A stretch of 64,000 nucleotides of DNA from Chlorobium sp. N1 (GTDB lineage Bacteria > Bacteroidota > Chlorobiia > Chlorobiales > Chlorobiaceae): contig NZ_SJPA01000002.1 of NCBI RefSeq assembly GCF_004332115.1, positions 310,001 to 374,000 on the forward strand. Direction: 5' to 3'. A program made the position numbers and the translations under genes. A model generated the notes under the pieces. The model was given only the letters and a program-made list of their open reading frames with translations. It was not told the origin of the DNA and ran no database searches. Positions 19,411-28,259 of this stretch are shown here, one piece after another (the stretch's first letter is position 1; each line of letters starts with the position of its first letter).

Positions 19411-20661
19411 ATGGGAGAAGCGAAAGGCGGAGCCTCCTGCGGATCACATCAGTGCGGCAACCACGGCGGGTGCTCCGAGAAGTTCCTGAACCCGACGCCG
19501 ATGCTCGACGAGCTCGAAAGCGGCCCGTGGCCGAGCTTCGTCGGCGGCTTCAAGGAGCTGGCCGAGCGGACCAAGAAGCCGATGCTCCGCGGCGTCATGG
19601 ACCAGCTCGAGTATTCATACAATACCAAGATGGGGTACTGGAAGGGCGGTCTGGTGACGGTCGACGGCTACGGCGCCGGCGTCATCACCCGCTACTCGAT
19701 GATCAAGGACAAGATCCCCGAGGCGTCTGAGTTCCACACCATGCGCATCCAGCCTGCTCCGGGCCTCCACTACAGCACGGAGATGCTCCGTGAGCTCTGC
19801 GACATCTGGGAGGAGTACGGCAGCGGCATCATCACCCTGCACGGCCAGACCGGCGACATCATGCTCCAGGGCATCGAGCAGGACAAGGTGCAGGAGTGCT
19901 TCGACAAGCTCAACGAAAAGGGCTGGGACCTCGGAGGTGCCGGTGCCGGCATGCGTACCGCGGTTTCCTGCGCGGGTCCCGCGCGCTGCGAGCAGGCCTG
20001 CTACGACAACCTCGAGCTGCACCTGCAGGCGCTGAAGCACTTCGTCGGCCAGACCCACCGCCCGGAATGGAACTACAAGATCAAGTTCAAGTTTTCGGCA
20101 TGCCCGAACGACTGCACCAACGCCATCATGCGTTCAGATCTTGCCGTCATCGGCACGTGGAAGGATGCCATCCAGGTGGACGAGCCGGCCGTGAAGGAGT
20201 GGATCGACAAGAACGGCGTCGACGCCCTCGTCAACCAGGTCATCAACCTCTGTCCGACCCGGGCCATCTCGCTCGAAGAGGGCGGCATGAAGATCGATAC
20301 CCGCGACTGCGTGCGCTGCATGCACTGCCTGAACGTCATGCCGAAGGCGCTCTCACCCGGAAAGGAGCGGGGCATCTCGCTGCTCATGGGCGGCAAGAAC
20401 ACCCTCAAGGTCGGCGTCAACATGGGTTCGCTCATCATCCCCTTCATGAAGATGGAGACGGACGAGGACCGCGAGGCCTTCCTGGAGCTGGTCGAGGAGA
20501 TCATCGACTGGTGGGACGACAACGGCCTCGACCACGAGCGCATCGGCGAGAGCATCGAGCGCGTCGGGCTGAAGCAGTTCCTCGAGGGTGTCGGCATCGA
20601 CGTCGATATCAACCAGGTCGCCCGTCCCCGCGACAACCCCTACTTCAAGGCCAAATACTGA
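19411..20661 (+). CDS. dsrA: Dissimilatory sulfite reductase alpha subunit
   Basis: The 416-residue DsrA works in the reverse, oxidative direction, releasing sulfite from DsrC-bound sulfur. Siroheme and [4Fe-4S] ligands appear as CAGPARC (C-x5-C) and CPNDC (C-x3-C), and the inserted ferredoxin domain has CVRCMHC. I choose ATG 19411 because AAAGGAG lies 8 bases before it; the ATG six codons earlier has no such signal. Residues 9-21 are unusually Cys/His-rich (SCGSHQCGNHGGC). Confidence 0.97.
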   Translation: MGEAKGGASCGSHQCGNHGGCSEKFLNPTPMLDELESGPWPSFVGGFKELAERTKKPMLRGVMDQLEYSYNTKMGYWKGGLVTVDGYGAGVITRYSMIKDKIPEASEFHTMRIQPAPGLHYSTEMLRELCDIWEEYGSGIITLHGQTGDIMLQGIEQDKVQECFDKLNEKGWDLGGAGAGMRTAVSCAGPARCEQACYDNLELHLQALKHFVGQTHRPEWNYKIKFKFSACPNDCTNAIMRSDLAVIGTWKDAIQVDEPAVKEWIDKNGVDALVNQVINLCPTRAISLEEGGMKIDTRDCVRCMHCLNVMPKALSPGKERGISLLMGGKNTLKVGVNMGSLIIPFMKMETDEDREAFLELVEEIIDWWDDNGLDHERIGESIERVGLKQFLEGVGIDVDINQVARPRDNPYFKAKY

Positions 20662-20722
20662 AGAGGGTTCCCTAAAGACAGAGACAAGCCAACAACCAAG
20701 AGGCGGCCGCATCTTTCCGGCC

Positions 20723-20767
20723 CGGGCCCGTCCCCCTGAGGGGGCGTGCCCGGAGGGCGGGGGACGG
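20723..20767 (+). promoter_or_regulatory. Alternative GC-rich hairpins between dsrA and dsrB
   Basis: A local hairpin pairs CGGGC (20723-20727) with GCCCG (20748-20752) and CCCCC (20732-20736) with GGGGG (20740-20744). The competing 9-bp pairing is CCGTCCCCC (20728-20736) with GGGGGACGG (20759-20767). The folds exclude each other. They lie in the 136-base dsrA-dsrB gap, long for this operon. Effect on mRNA processing or translation is inference. Confidence 0.5.
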
Positions 20768-20797
20768 CCGACAGGCAAAACAAGAACGGAAACCAAC

Positions 20798-21877
20798 ATG
20801 ACCAGTCCTGAAAGAACCTGGAAGACCGTGGAGTCGGGCCCCCATACCTACAAGGAGGCGCTCCACCCGGTGGTAAGAAAGAACTACGGCAAGTGGAAGT
20901 ACCATGAAATCCCCCGCCCCGGCGTGCTCAAGCATGTTGCCGAGAGCGGAGACGCCCTCTACACGGTCCGCGCCGGCACGCCGCGCCAGGATACCGTCGA
21001 CATGGTCCGGCGCCTCTGCGAGGTCGCCGACCGCTTCTCTGACGGCCACCTGCGCTTCACTGTGCGCAACAATGTCGAGTTCCTGACCCCGAACGAGTCG
21101 AACGTCGAGCCGATGATCAGGGAGCTGGAGGCGATGGGATTCCCGGTCGGCGGCGCGGGCAACTGCGTCTCCTCGGTATCGCACACCCAGGGCTGGCTGC
21201 ACTGCGACATTCCGGCGACCGACGCATCCGGCGTGGTGAAGTCGATGATGGACAGCCTCTACAACGAGTTCAAGCACATGGAGATGCCCAACAAGGTGCG
21301 CCTCTCCACCTCCTGCTGCTCGATCAACTGCGGAGGCCAGGCCGACATCGCCGTCGTCGTCAAGCACACCCGCCCGCCCCGCATCAACCACGAGCATCTT
21401 TCGACCATCTGCGAGCTGCCGAAGGCGGTCGCCCGCTGCCCGGTCGCCGCGATCCGGCCGACCGTCGTCGACGGCAAGCGCACGCTGATGGTCGACGAGA
21501 AGAAGTGCATCTGCTGCGGCGCCTGCTTCGGAGCCTGTCCGGCCATGGAGATCAACCATCCCGAGCACTCGAAGTTCGCCATCTGGGTCGGCGGCAAGAA
21601 CAGCAACGCCCGTTCGAAACCCTCGACCATGAGCATCGTCGCCCACAACCTCCCGAACAACCCGCCCCGCTGGCCCGAGGTCACCGACGCCGTCGGCAGG
21701 ATCCTCACCGCCTACAAGGAAGGGGGACGGCCCTGGGAACGTGTCGGCGAATGGATCAACCGCATCGGCTGGAAGCGGTTCTTTGAAGAGACGGGCCTCA
21801 CCTTCGATGAGGACATGATCGACAGCTACCGTCACGCGAGAACCACCTTCAACCAGTCGGCCCATGTCCGCTTTTAG
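20798..21877 (+). CDS. dsrB: Dissimilatory sulfite reductase beta subunit
   Basis: The 359-residue DsrB pairs with DsrA in an alpha2beta2 enzyme. It has STSCCSINCGGQADIAVV near the catalytic site and a ferredoxin domain CICCGACFGACPAMEI. I take ATG 20798, whose product MTSPERTWKTVESGP fits the usual length; longer in-frame extensions run through the GC-rich hairpin region. It follows dsrA after an unusual 136-base gap. Confidence 0.97.
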   Translation: MTSPERTWKTVESGPHTYKEALHPVVRKNYGKWKYHEIPRPGVLKHVAESGDALYTVRAGTPRQDTVDMVRRLCEVADRFSDGHLRFTVRNNVEFLTPNESNVEPMIRELEAMGFPVGGAGNCVSSVSHTQGWLHCDIPATDASGVVKSMMDSLYNEFKHMEMPNKVRLSTSCCSINCGGQADIAVVVKHTRPPRINHEHLSTICELPKAVARCPVAAIRPTVVDGKRTLMVDEKKCICCGACFGACPAMEINHPEHSKFAIWVGGKNSNARSKPSTMSIVAHNLPNNPPRWPEVTDAVGRILTAYKEGGRPWERVGEWINRIGWKRFFEETGLTFDEDMIDSYRHARTTFNQSAHVRF

Positions 21878-21894
21878 CCAAAGGAGATACTTTC

Positions 21895-23631
21895 ATGCAG
21901 GTAGAATCAAATCCAATACTTGACTTCGCGACGACCTGGAAGTTCCCCCCCTACGGCGAACTGACCGGTGAGGACAAGATTGTCGCGTTCGGGGACCACA
22001 GCCACAAGTGCCCGGTCTACGTGCACCAGATGCCGCCCTGCTCGGCCGAGTGCCCTGCAGGCGAGGACATCCGGGGCATCAACCGGCTTCTCAACGGGGT
22101 GGACCGCTCCGACGATCCGATGGGGGACGCCTGGCGGAAGGCGGTCGAGACCAATCCCTTCCCCGCGGTCATGGGCAGGATCTGCCCACACCCCTGCCAG
22201 GGTGGCTGCAACCGCCAGTACCATGACGGAAGCGTCTCGATCAACGCGGTCGAGCAGGCCATCGGCAACTACGGCATCGAGCACGACCTCACGCTGCCCG
22301 CCCCCGGGCCGGACAGCGGCAAGCGCGTCGCCGTCGTCGGCGGCGGCCCCGCAGGGCTTTCGGCCGCCTACCAGCTGCGCCGGAAGGGCCACGCCGTGAC
22401 CCTCTTCGACGCCAACGAGAAGCTCGGCGGCATGGTGCTCTACGGCATCATGGGCTACCGGGTCGACCGCAGGGTCCTCGAGAAGGAGATCGGCCGCATC
22501 ACGGCCCTCGGCATCGAGACGAGGATGGGCACGAGGATCGGGCGCGACATCACGCTCGCCCAGCTCGAAAACGAGTACGACGCCGTCTTCCTCGGCGTCG
22601 GCGCCCAGGCGGGCCGATCGCTTCCCGTTCCCGGCTTCGAGGGATCGCCGATGGCCACCAACGCCATCGACTTCCTCCGCAGCTACGAGGTGATGGGCGA
22701 CAGTGTCCCGGTAGGAAAGAAGGTCGTCGTCATCGGCGACGGCAACGTGGCCATGGACGTGGCCCGGCTCGCCCTCCGGCTCGGTTCGGAAGCGATCCTG
22801 GTCTCTGCCGTTCCCCGCGAGGAGATGGCCTGCTTCGAGAACGAATTCGAAGACGCCGTCGCCGAAGGCGCGAAGGTGCACTACATGAGCGGCACCGTCG
22901 AGGTGCTGCGGGATGGCGACGGCGTCACCGGCCTCCGCTGCTCGAAGATGGTGAAGAAAGAGAAGGGCGAAGAGGGGTGGAACTCCCCGATTCCGTTCCT
23001 CCGCTACAGGAGCACCGGCGAGACCTTCGACGTCGAGGCCGACATGGTGGTCGCCGCCATCGGCCAGGGCACCGACTTCAGCGGGCTCGAGGATGCCCTC
23101 GGCAGCGGTCCCTGGATGAAGGTCGACCGCACCTTCCGCATCCCCGGGCGCGAGAAGCTGTTCGGAGGGGGCGATGCCCTGAAGGTGGACCTCATCACCA
23201 CCGCAGTCGGCCACGGCCGCCGGGCCGCCGCCTCGATCGACGCCTTCCTGAAGGGCGAGCCGATCCCCGAGCCGGTGCGTCGCGAGGTGACCAAGGCCCA
23301 GAAGCAGGACCTGCTCTACTTCCTTCCGGCCGAGCCGGCGAAGCGGGTGAACCGCCATCCCGAGGTCGTCGTGGGCAACCATGACGAGCTGCTCGAGGCG
23401 CTCACTCCCGAACAGGTGAAGGCCGAGTCGGAGCGCTGCATGAGCTGCGGGCTCTGCTTCGACTGCAAGCAGTGCGTCTCGTTCTGCCCGCAGGAGGCCG
23501 TCCTCCGCCACCGCGACAACCCTGCCGGGGAGAAGGTGGAGACCGATTATGTCAAATGCGTTGGCTGCCACATCTGCTCGCTGGTCTGCCCTTCGGGGTA
23601 CATCCAGATGGGCATGGGTGACGGCCTCTAA
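21895..23631 (+). CDS. dsrL: DsrL, flavin/Fe-S oxidoreductase
   Basis: The 578-residue protein is related to the glutamate synthase small subunit. It has an N-terminal Cys region (CSAECPAGEDIRGINRLL), an FAD fold (VAVVGGGPAGLSAAYQL), an NAD(P) fold (VVVIGDGNVAMDVARLAL), and a C-terminal two-cluster ferredoxin (CMSCGLCFDCKQC, then CVGCHICSLVC). It is the electron acceptor that takes electrons from DsrAB to NAD(P)+ in sulfur oxidation. Shine-Dalgarno AAAGGAG lies before ATG 21895. It is shorter than the about 650-residue DsrL of purple bacteria. Confidence 0.93.
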   Translation: MQVESNPILDFATTWKFPPYGELTGEDKIVAFGDHSHKCPVYVHQMPPCSAECPAGEDIRGINRLLNGVDRSDDPMGDAWRKAVETNPFPAVMGRICPHPCQGGCNRQYHDGSVSINAVEQAIGNYGIEHDLTLPAPGPDSGKRVAVVGGGPAGLSAAYQLRRKGHAVTLFDANEKLGGMVLYGIMGYRVDRRVLEKEIGRITALGIETRMGTRIGRDITLAQLENEYDAVFLGVGAQAGRSLPVPGFEGSPMATNAIDFLRSYEVMGDSVPVGKKVVVIGDGNVAMDVARLALRLGSEAILVSAVPREEMACFENEFEDAVAEGAKVHYMSGTVEVLRDGDGVTGLRCSKMVKKEKGEEGWNSPIPFLRYRSTGETFDVEADMVVAAIGQGTDFSGLEDALGSGPWMKVDRTFRIPGREKLFGGGDALKVDLITTAVGHGRRAAASIDAFLKGEPIPEPVRREVTKAQKQDLLYFLPAEPAKRVNRHPEVVVGNHDELLEALTPEQVKAESERCMSCGLCFDCKQCVSFCPQEAVLRHRDNPAGEKVETDYVKCVGCHICSLVCPSGYIQMGMGDGL

Positions 23632-23648
23632 CCCTCAACAGCAAGACC

Positions 23649-24017
23649 ATGAACGAAGAACTCATAGCCAGGGTGAAGAGCGCCGTCGAGGCCTCGGAGA
23701 AGTGGGCCGAAAACGGCTGGAGGGTCACCTTCGGCCCTCGCGGGGAGGAGGTTTCCTCCTTGACGGCCGCCGAAGCCCTGCCGCGCCCCACCTCGTTCCG
23801 ACGCGAGGCGGTCAACTACTGGCGGCAGGCGCAGCTGACCGGCCACGACGCGGCCGTCTCCGGCAGGAAGGCGATCCGGGCCCTCGAGGCGGGCGACGAA
23901 CCCGCGGCGCTCGACGCGCTCTACTTCTGCCGCTACATCGAGGCACCCTTCGCAGAGCAGGCCCGGACCTGGGGGCCGCTGTACGAAAGCATGACTGCCG
24001 GCGCGGCATGCTGCTGA
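23649..24017 (+). CDS. dsrU: DsrU-like small protein of unknown function
   Basis: The 122-residue protein sits 17 bases after dsrL and before dsrE, the position of dsrU in green sulfur bacterial clusters. It is mostly helical in composition, for example WRQAQLTGHDAAVSGRKAIRALEAGDEPAALDALYF. I see no known catalytic motif. A CRYIE cysteine occurs at mid-protein, and the chain ends in two adjacent cysteines (GAACC). The terminal Cys pair suggests a role in binding sulfur or metal, but that is inference. Its name rests on position only. Confidence 0.75.
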   Translation: MNEELIARVKSAVEASEKWAENGWRVTFGPRGEEVSSLTAAEALPRPTSFRREAVNYWRQAQLTGHDAAVSGRKAIRALEAGDEPAALDALYFCRYIEAPFAEQARTWGPLYESMTAGAACC

Positions 24018-24065
24018 AGGCAGAGGCCATCAACACGCAACCATTCAACAAGAGAGAGGAATACG

Positions 24066-24425
24066 GTGAAAATAGGAATTCTGCTCAAGGAAGGGCCCTA
24101 CAACCATCAGGCGTCCGACACGGCATACAAGTTCGCTGAAGCGGCCATACGGAAAGGCCACACCATCGACGCCGTCTTCCTGTACAACGACGGCGTCATC
24201 AACGCCACCAGGCTCGGCGACCCGCCGCAGGACGACCGCAACGTCGCAGAACGCTGGAGTGCCCTGGCCAGGGAGCACGGCTTCGAAGTGCTCGCCTGCA
24301 TCGCGGCCTCGAAGCGCCGCGGCATTACCGACGAACTGATGATCGAGGGCGGCTCCATCACCGGGCTCGGCACCCTTACCGACATCGCCATCCGCAACGA
24401 CAGACTGCTAACCTTCGGAGACTGA
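24066..24425 (+). CDS. dsrE: DsrE, DsrEFH complex active subunit
   Basis: The 119-residue protein opens MKIGILLKEGPYNHQASDTAY and carries the sulfur-accepting cysteine at exactly residue 78 (VLACIAASKRRG), as in the Allochromatium protein. The start is GTG 24066, preceded by GAGAGGAA. DsrEFH passes sulfur from TusA to DsrC. Confidence 0.95.
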   Translation: MKIGILLKEGPYNHQASDTAYKFAEAAIRKGHTIDAVFLYNDGVINATRLGDPPQDDRNVAERWSALAREHGFEVLACIAASKRRGITDELMIEGGSITGLGTLTDIAIRNDRLLTFGD

Positions 24426-24430
24426 ACCAC

Positions 24431-24799
24431 ATGGAAGAGAACATCAAAAAGATCATGCACGTGATGCGCCGCGCTCCGCACGGTTCGATCTACACCTACG
24501 AGGGGCTCGAGATGATCCTCATCATGGCCGCTTACGAACAGGACCTCTCGGTCGTCTTCATCGGTGACGGCGTCTATGCCCTCAAGAAGGGGCAGGACAC
24601 CTCCGGCATCTCCATCAAGGGGTTCGCAAAGACCTTCACGGCCCTCGACGGCTACGACGTCGAGAAGCTCTACGTCGACCGCCGGTCCCTCGAGGAGCGC
24701 GGCCTCAGCGAAGATGACCTGCTCGTCGACGTCGAGGTGCTCGATTCGGCCGAGATCGGACGGCGGATGAACGAGCAGGACGTCGTCATCCACCACTGA
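24431..24799 (+). CDS. dsrF: DsrF, DsrEFH complex subunit
   Basis: The 122-residue DsrE-like protein has APHGSIYTYEGLEMILIMAAYEQDLSVVFIGDGVY. It contains no cysteine at the DsrE active position, as expected for DsrF. It lies 5 bases after dsrE. Its acidic C-terminal half is normal for the family. It forms the heterohexamer with DsrE and DsrH. Confidence 0.94.
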   Translation: MEENIKKIMHVMRRAPHGSIYTYEGLEMILIMAAYEQDLSVVFIGDGVYALKKGQDTSGISIKGFAKTFTALDGYDVEKLYVDRRSLEERGLSEDDLLVDVEVLDSAEIGRRMNEQDVVIHH

Positions 24800-24850
24800 G
24801 GTCCGCTTCGGCGGCCCTGCACAATGCAACCTTTGAACCCTACAGCCATC

Positions 24851-25144
24851 ATGCTGCATACCATCAACAAATCCCCTTTCGAGAGCCCGTCGATGCAGGA
24901 GTGCGCGCGCTTCGCCGCGCCCGGCGACCCGGTGCTGTTCATTGAGAACGGCGTCTACGCCGTCCAGTCCGGCAACCGGTTCGCATCCGAGATCGAGGCG
25001 CTCCTCAAGACCAACCCGGTCTACGTGCTCCAGCCGGACGCCGAGGCCCGCGGCATCTCCTCCCTTACCGGAGGGGTGGAGCCGGTCGGCTACGACGGCT
25101 TCGTCGACCTCGTCGAAGCGCACCGGGTCAACAGCTGGCTCTGA
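24851..25144 (+). CDS. dsrH: DsrH, DsrEFH complex subunit
   Basis: The 97-residue protein starts MLHTINKSPFESPSMQECARF. Cys-18 occupies the place of the conserved DsrH cysteine (Cys-20 in Allochromatium). I prefer ATG 24851 to the ATG nine codons upstream, since the family begins at MLHTINKS. It follows dsrF by 51 bases. Confidence 0.93.
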   Translation: MLHTINKSPFESPSMQECARFAAPGDPVLFIENGVYAVQSGNRFASEIEALLKTNPVYVLQPDAEARGISSLTGGVEPVGYDGFVDLVEAHRVNSWL

Positions 25145-25171
25145 ACTCACTTCATTCGAACAGAACGCATC

Positions 25172-25618
25172 ATGACGAACAACTGGAAAGAGGCGCCCTC
25201 CATCAACCGTTCCGCGGTGCTCGAGCGCTGGATGGCGGCCGGTCTGGGGCTGTTTCCCGAGCGGATGACGCCCGGGAGCCCGGCCGGCGAGGCGCTCGCC
25301 GATGCCATGGCGACCCTCGTCGACCATTTCGCTGAGGACGGCGAGGAACGCCGCGAGGGCCTTGAGCGCCTGACGCGCATCTTCGCCGTGCAGTCCATGC
25401 CGCCCTCGAAGTCCCTCTCGCTCTTCGGGACGCTCGGCGACATCCTTGCCGGCTTCGTCGCCGGCAGCGGGGAGCGCGAGGCCATGCGCCGCCATCTTGA
25501 GCGGCTGACGCTCGAGGCCTTCGACTGCTTCATGGAGAACCGCGAGCGGATCTACCGCCTGAAGGTCGAGGAGTCGCGCAGCCAGATGCACATGCTGCTC
25601 AGGAGGGCCGTCTCATGA
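25172..25618 (+). CDS. dsrT: DsrT-like protein
   Basis: The 148-residue, soluble and helix-rich protein is placed between dsrH and dsrM, the position of dsrT in green sulfur bacteria and sulfate reducers. It contains a repeated amphipathic pattern (AMATLVDHFAEDGEERREGLERLTRIFAVQ, and later MRRHLERLTLEAFDCFMENRERIYRLKVEE) resembling the N-terminal domain of RsbRD-type regulators. No enzymatic motif is seen. It overlaps dsrM by 4 bases (ATGA), suggesting translational coupling. The function is unknown. Confidence 0.82.
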   Translation: MTNNWKEAPSINRSAVLERWMAAGLGLFPERMTPGSPAGEALADAMATLVDHFAEDGEERREGLERLTRIFAVQSMPPSKSLSLFGTLGDILAGFVAGSGEREAMRRHLERLTLEAFDCFMENRERIYRLKVEESRSQMHMLLRRAVS

Positions 25619-26610
25619 AGAAAGTGTTCCTGCCCCTCATCTGGGTTGCGCTCCTTTCCTGCATTCCATACGTCGGCGTCGCCTACTTCGGCATGTCATA
25701 CATCTTCGGCGTCGTCATCCCCTACCTTGCGGCCCTGCTCTTCATCGGCGGGTTCTCCTGGAGGATCTACGACTGGCTGAGCCGGCCGGTGCCCTTCTGC
25801 ATCACCACCACCTGCGGCCAGGAGAAGTCTCTCGACTGGATCGCCCACCAGAAGCTCGAAAGCCCCGCCACGAAGTGGCAGGCGGCCCTGCGTGTCATGA
25901 CGGAGGTCCTCTTCTTCCGTTCGCTCTTCCGCAACACCAAAGCCGAGCTCCACACCGGACCGCAGCTGGCCTATGCCTCGAGCAAGTGGCTCTGGATGGG
26001 GGGGCTGGCCTTCCACTGGTCGCTGCTCGTGATCGGCCTTCGCCACGCCCGCTTCTTCTTCATGGAGCCGCCGCTCTTCATCCGGCTCGTCGAGCGCACC
26101 GACCGCTTTTTCGAGCTGACGCTGCCGGCGTTCTACATGACCGACGCCCTGGTGCTCACGGCCATCACCTTTCTTGTCTTCAGGAGGCTCCGCGACGCGA
26201 AGCTCCGCATCATCTCGCTGCAGACCGACTTCTTCCCGCTCTTTCTCATCGGCGCCATCGCCCTCGTCGGCATGTCGATGCGATACGTCGAAAAGGTCGA
26301 CGTCATGGCGGTGAAGGCGCAGATGATGAACCTGCTCTCGTTCAGCTTCGCGGCACCCGTCGAGATCGGTCCGTTCTTCTACGTCCACCTGTTCCTCGCC
26401 TCGGTGCTTGCCGTCTACTTCCCCTTCAGCAAGCTGATGCACGCCGGCGCGATCTTCCTCAGCCCGACGCGCAACCTGGCCAACAACAGCCGTGAAAAGC
26501 GTCATGTGAACCCGTGGAACAAGCCGATCAAGTTCCGCACCTATGCCGAGTACGAGGACGAGTACCGGGAAAAGATGAAAAAAGCCGGCCTGCCGGTCGA
26601 AAAGGACTGA
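25615..26610 (+). CDS. dsrM: DsrM, heme b membrane subunit
   Basis: The 331-residue protein is the NarI-like membrane subunit of DsrMKJOP. Membrane segments are seen around 5-45, 120-145, 165-185, 195-220 and 240-275. The His residues in WSLLVIGLRHARFF and elsewhere are candidate heme b ligands. It overlaps dsrT by four bases. It exchanges electrons with quinone and the DsrK Fe-S subunit. Confidence 0.93.
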   Translation: MKKVFLPLIWVALLSCIPYVGVAYFGMSYIFGVVIPYLAALLFIGGFSWRIYDWLSRPVPFCITTTCGQEKSLDWIAHQKLESPATKWQAALRVMTEVLFFRSLFRNTKAELHTGPQLAYASSKWLWMGGLAFHWSLLVIGLRHARFFFMEPPLFIRLVERTDRFFELTLPAFYMTDALVLTAITFLVFRRLRDAKLRIISLQTDFFPLFLIGAIALVGMSMRYVEKVDVMAVKAQMMNLLSFSFAAPVEIGPFFYVHLFLASVLAVYFPFSKLMHAGAIFLSPTRNLANNSREKRHVNPWNKPIKFRTYAEYEDEYREKMKKAGLPVEKD

Positions 26611-26612
26611 CC

Positions 26613-28259
26613 ATGTCAAAATACGCACCCAAGAAAAACCAGCTCACCCGCGAGTTCCTGGAGAAGCCGAGCCCCCTGAAAGGCGACTACGCCGACCGCG
26701 AGTGGTGGGAGATGCCGGTCGAGTTCCGCGACGGGAACTGGTGCCACTCCGCAAAGCCGGAAGTGCTCAAGGAGATCGGTTTTGCGAACCCCCGCAAGTG
26801 GGCGGCCCCCGATGAGGACTGGCAGCTGCCGGAGGGGTGGGAGAAGACCATCCACGACGGGCTGAAAGAGCGGCTGAAGAAGTTCCGCTCGCTGAAGCTC
26901 TACCTCGACGCCTGCGTGCGCTGCGGCGCCTGCGCCGACAAGTGCCACTTCTTCCTCGGCACCGGCGACCCGAAGAACATGCCGGTCATCCGCGCCGAGC
27001 TGCTCCGCTCGGTCTACCGCAACGATTTCCCGATGGTGGAGAAGATCCTCAAGGGGTTCTCGGGTTCGCGCAAGCTGACGAAGGAGGTCATCAAGGAGTG
27101 GCACATGTACTTCTACCAGTGCACGGAGTGCCGACGCTGCTCGGTCTTCTGCCCGCTCGGCATCGACACGGCCGAGATCACCATGGTGGCACGCGAGCTG
27201 CTGAACCTCATCGGCGTCAACAACAACTGGATCCTCGCCCCGGTCGCCAACTGCAACCGCACCGGCAACCATCTCGGCATCGAGCCGCATACGTTCGTGC
27301 AGAATATCGAGTCGCTCGTCGACGACATCGAGGACCTCACCGGCGTGAAGGTGAACCCCACCTTCAACCGCAAGGGGGCCGAAGTGCTCTTCATCACCCC
27401 GTCGGGCGACGTTTTCGGCGACCCGGGCGTCTACACCATGATGGGCTACATGCTGCTCTTCGAGCACATCGGCCTCGACTACACGATCAGCACCTACGCC
27501 TCGGAAGGCGGCAACTTCGGCCTCTTTACCACCAACGACATGATGAAGAAGCTCAACGCCAAGATGTACCACGAGGCCGAGCGGCTGAAGGTGAAGTGGA
27601 TGCTCGGCGGGGAGTGCGGCCACATGTGGCGGGTCGTGCACCAGTACATGAACACGATGAACGGCCCGGCGGACTTCCTCGAAGAGCCGGTCTCTCCGGT
27701 GACCGGCACGAAGTTCACGAACGCCCGGGCGACGAAGATGGTGCACATCGCCGAGTTCACGGCCGACCTCATCCATAACGGCAAGCTGAAGCTGGATCCG
27801 CGCCGCAACGACCACCTGCGTACCACCTTCCACGACTCGTGCAACGTGGCGCGCGGCATGGGCATGTTCGAGGAGCCGCGCTATATCCTCAACAGCGTCT
27901 GCAACTCTTTCAACGAAATGCCGGAGGACACCATCCGCGAGCGCACCTTCTGCTGCGGCTCGGGCAGCGGCATCAACGCCGAGGAGTTCATGGAGATGCG
28001 CATGCGCGGCGGGTTCCCCCGCGCCAACGCCGTACGCAGCGTGCGCAAGTCGCACCGGGTCAATTCGCTGGTGACGATCTGTGCCATCGACCGGGCGACC
28101 CTGCCCTCGCTCATGCGTTACTGGAACCCCGGCGTCACCGTCTACGGCCTGCACGAGCTGGTCGGCAACGCGCTGGTGATGCAGGGAGAGAAAAAACGAA
28201 CCGAGGACCTGAGGGAGAACCCGATGGCGGGAACGGAGGAGGGCGACGATGCCGAGTAA
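26613..28259 (+). CDS. dsrK: DsrK, HdrD-like Fe-S catalytic subunit
   Basis: The 548-residue cytoplasmic subunit has two ferredoxin motifs (CVRCGACADKCHFF, and CTECRRCSVFC) and a C-terminal CCG-type cluster region (DSCNVARGMG... and FCCGSGSG), as in heterodisulfide reductase HdrD. It probably oxidises or reduces DsrC disulfide. The start is ATG 26613, two bases after the dsrM stop. Upstream in-frame codons overlap dsrM and are not used. dsrJ overlaps its end by 11 bases. Confidence 0.95.
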   Translation: MSKYAPKKNQLTREFLEKPSPLKGDYADREWWEMPVEFRDGNWCHSAKPEVLKEIGFANPRKWAAPDEDWQLPEGWEKTIHDGLKERLKKFRSLKLYLDACVRCGACADKCHFFLGTGDPKNMPVIRAELLRSVYRNDFPMVEKILKGFSGSRKLTKEVIKEWHMYFYQCTECRRCSVFCPLGIDTAEITMVARELLNLIGVNNNWILAPVANCNRTGNHLGIEPHTFVQNIESLVDDIEDLTGVKVNPTFNRKGAEVLFITPSGDVFGDPGVYTMMGYMLLFEHIGLDYTISTYASEGGNFGLFTTNDMMKKLNAKMYHEAERLKVKWMLGGECGHMWRVVHQYMNTMNGPADFLEEPVSPVTGTKFTNARATKMVHIAEFTADLIHNGKLKLDPRRNDHLRTTFHDSCNVARGMGMFEEPRYILNSVCNSFNEMPEDTIRERTFCCGSGSGINAEEFMEMRMRGGFPRANAVRSVRKSHRVNSLVTICAIDRATLPSLMRYWNPGVTVYGLHELVGNALVMQGEKKRTEDLRENPMAGTEEGDDAE

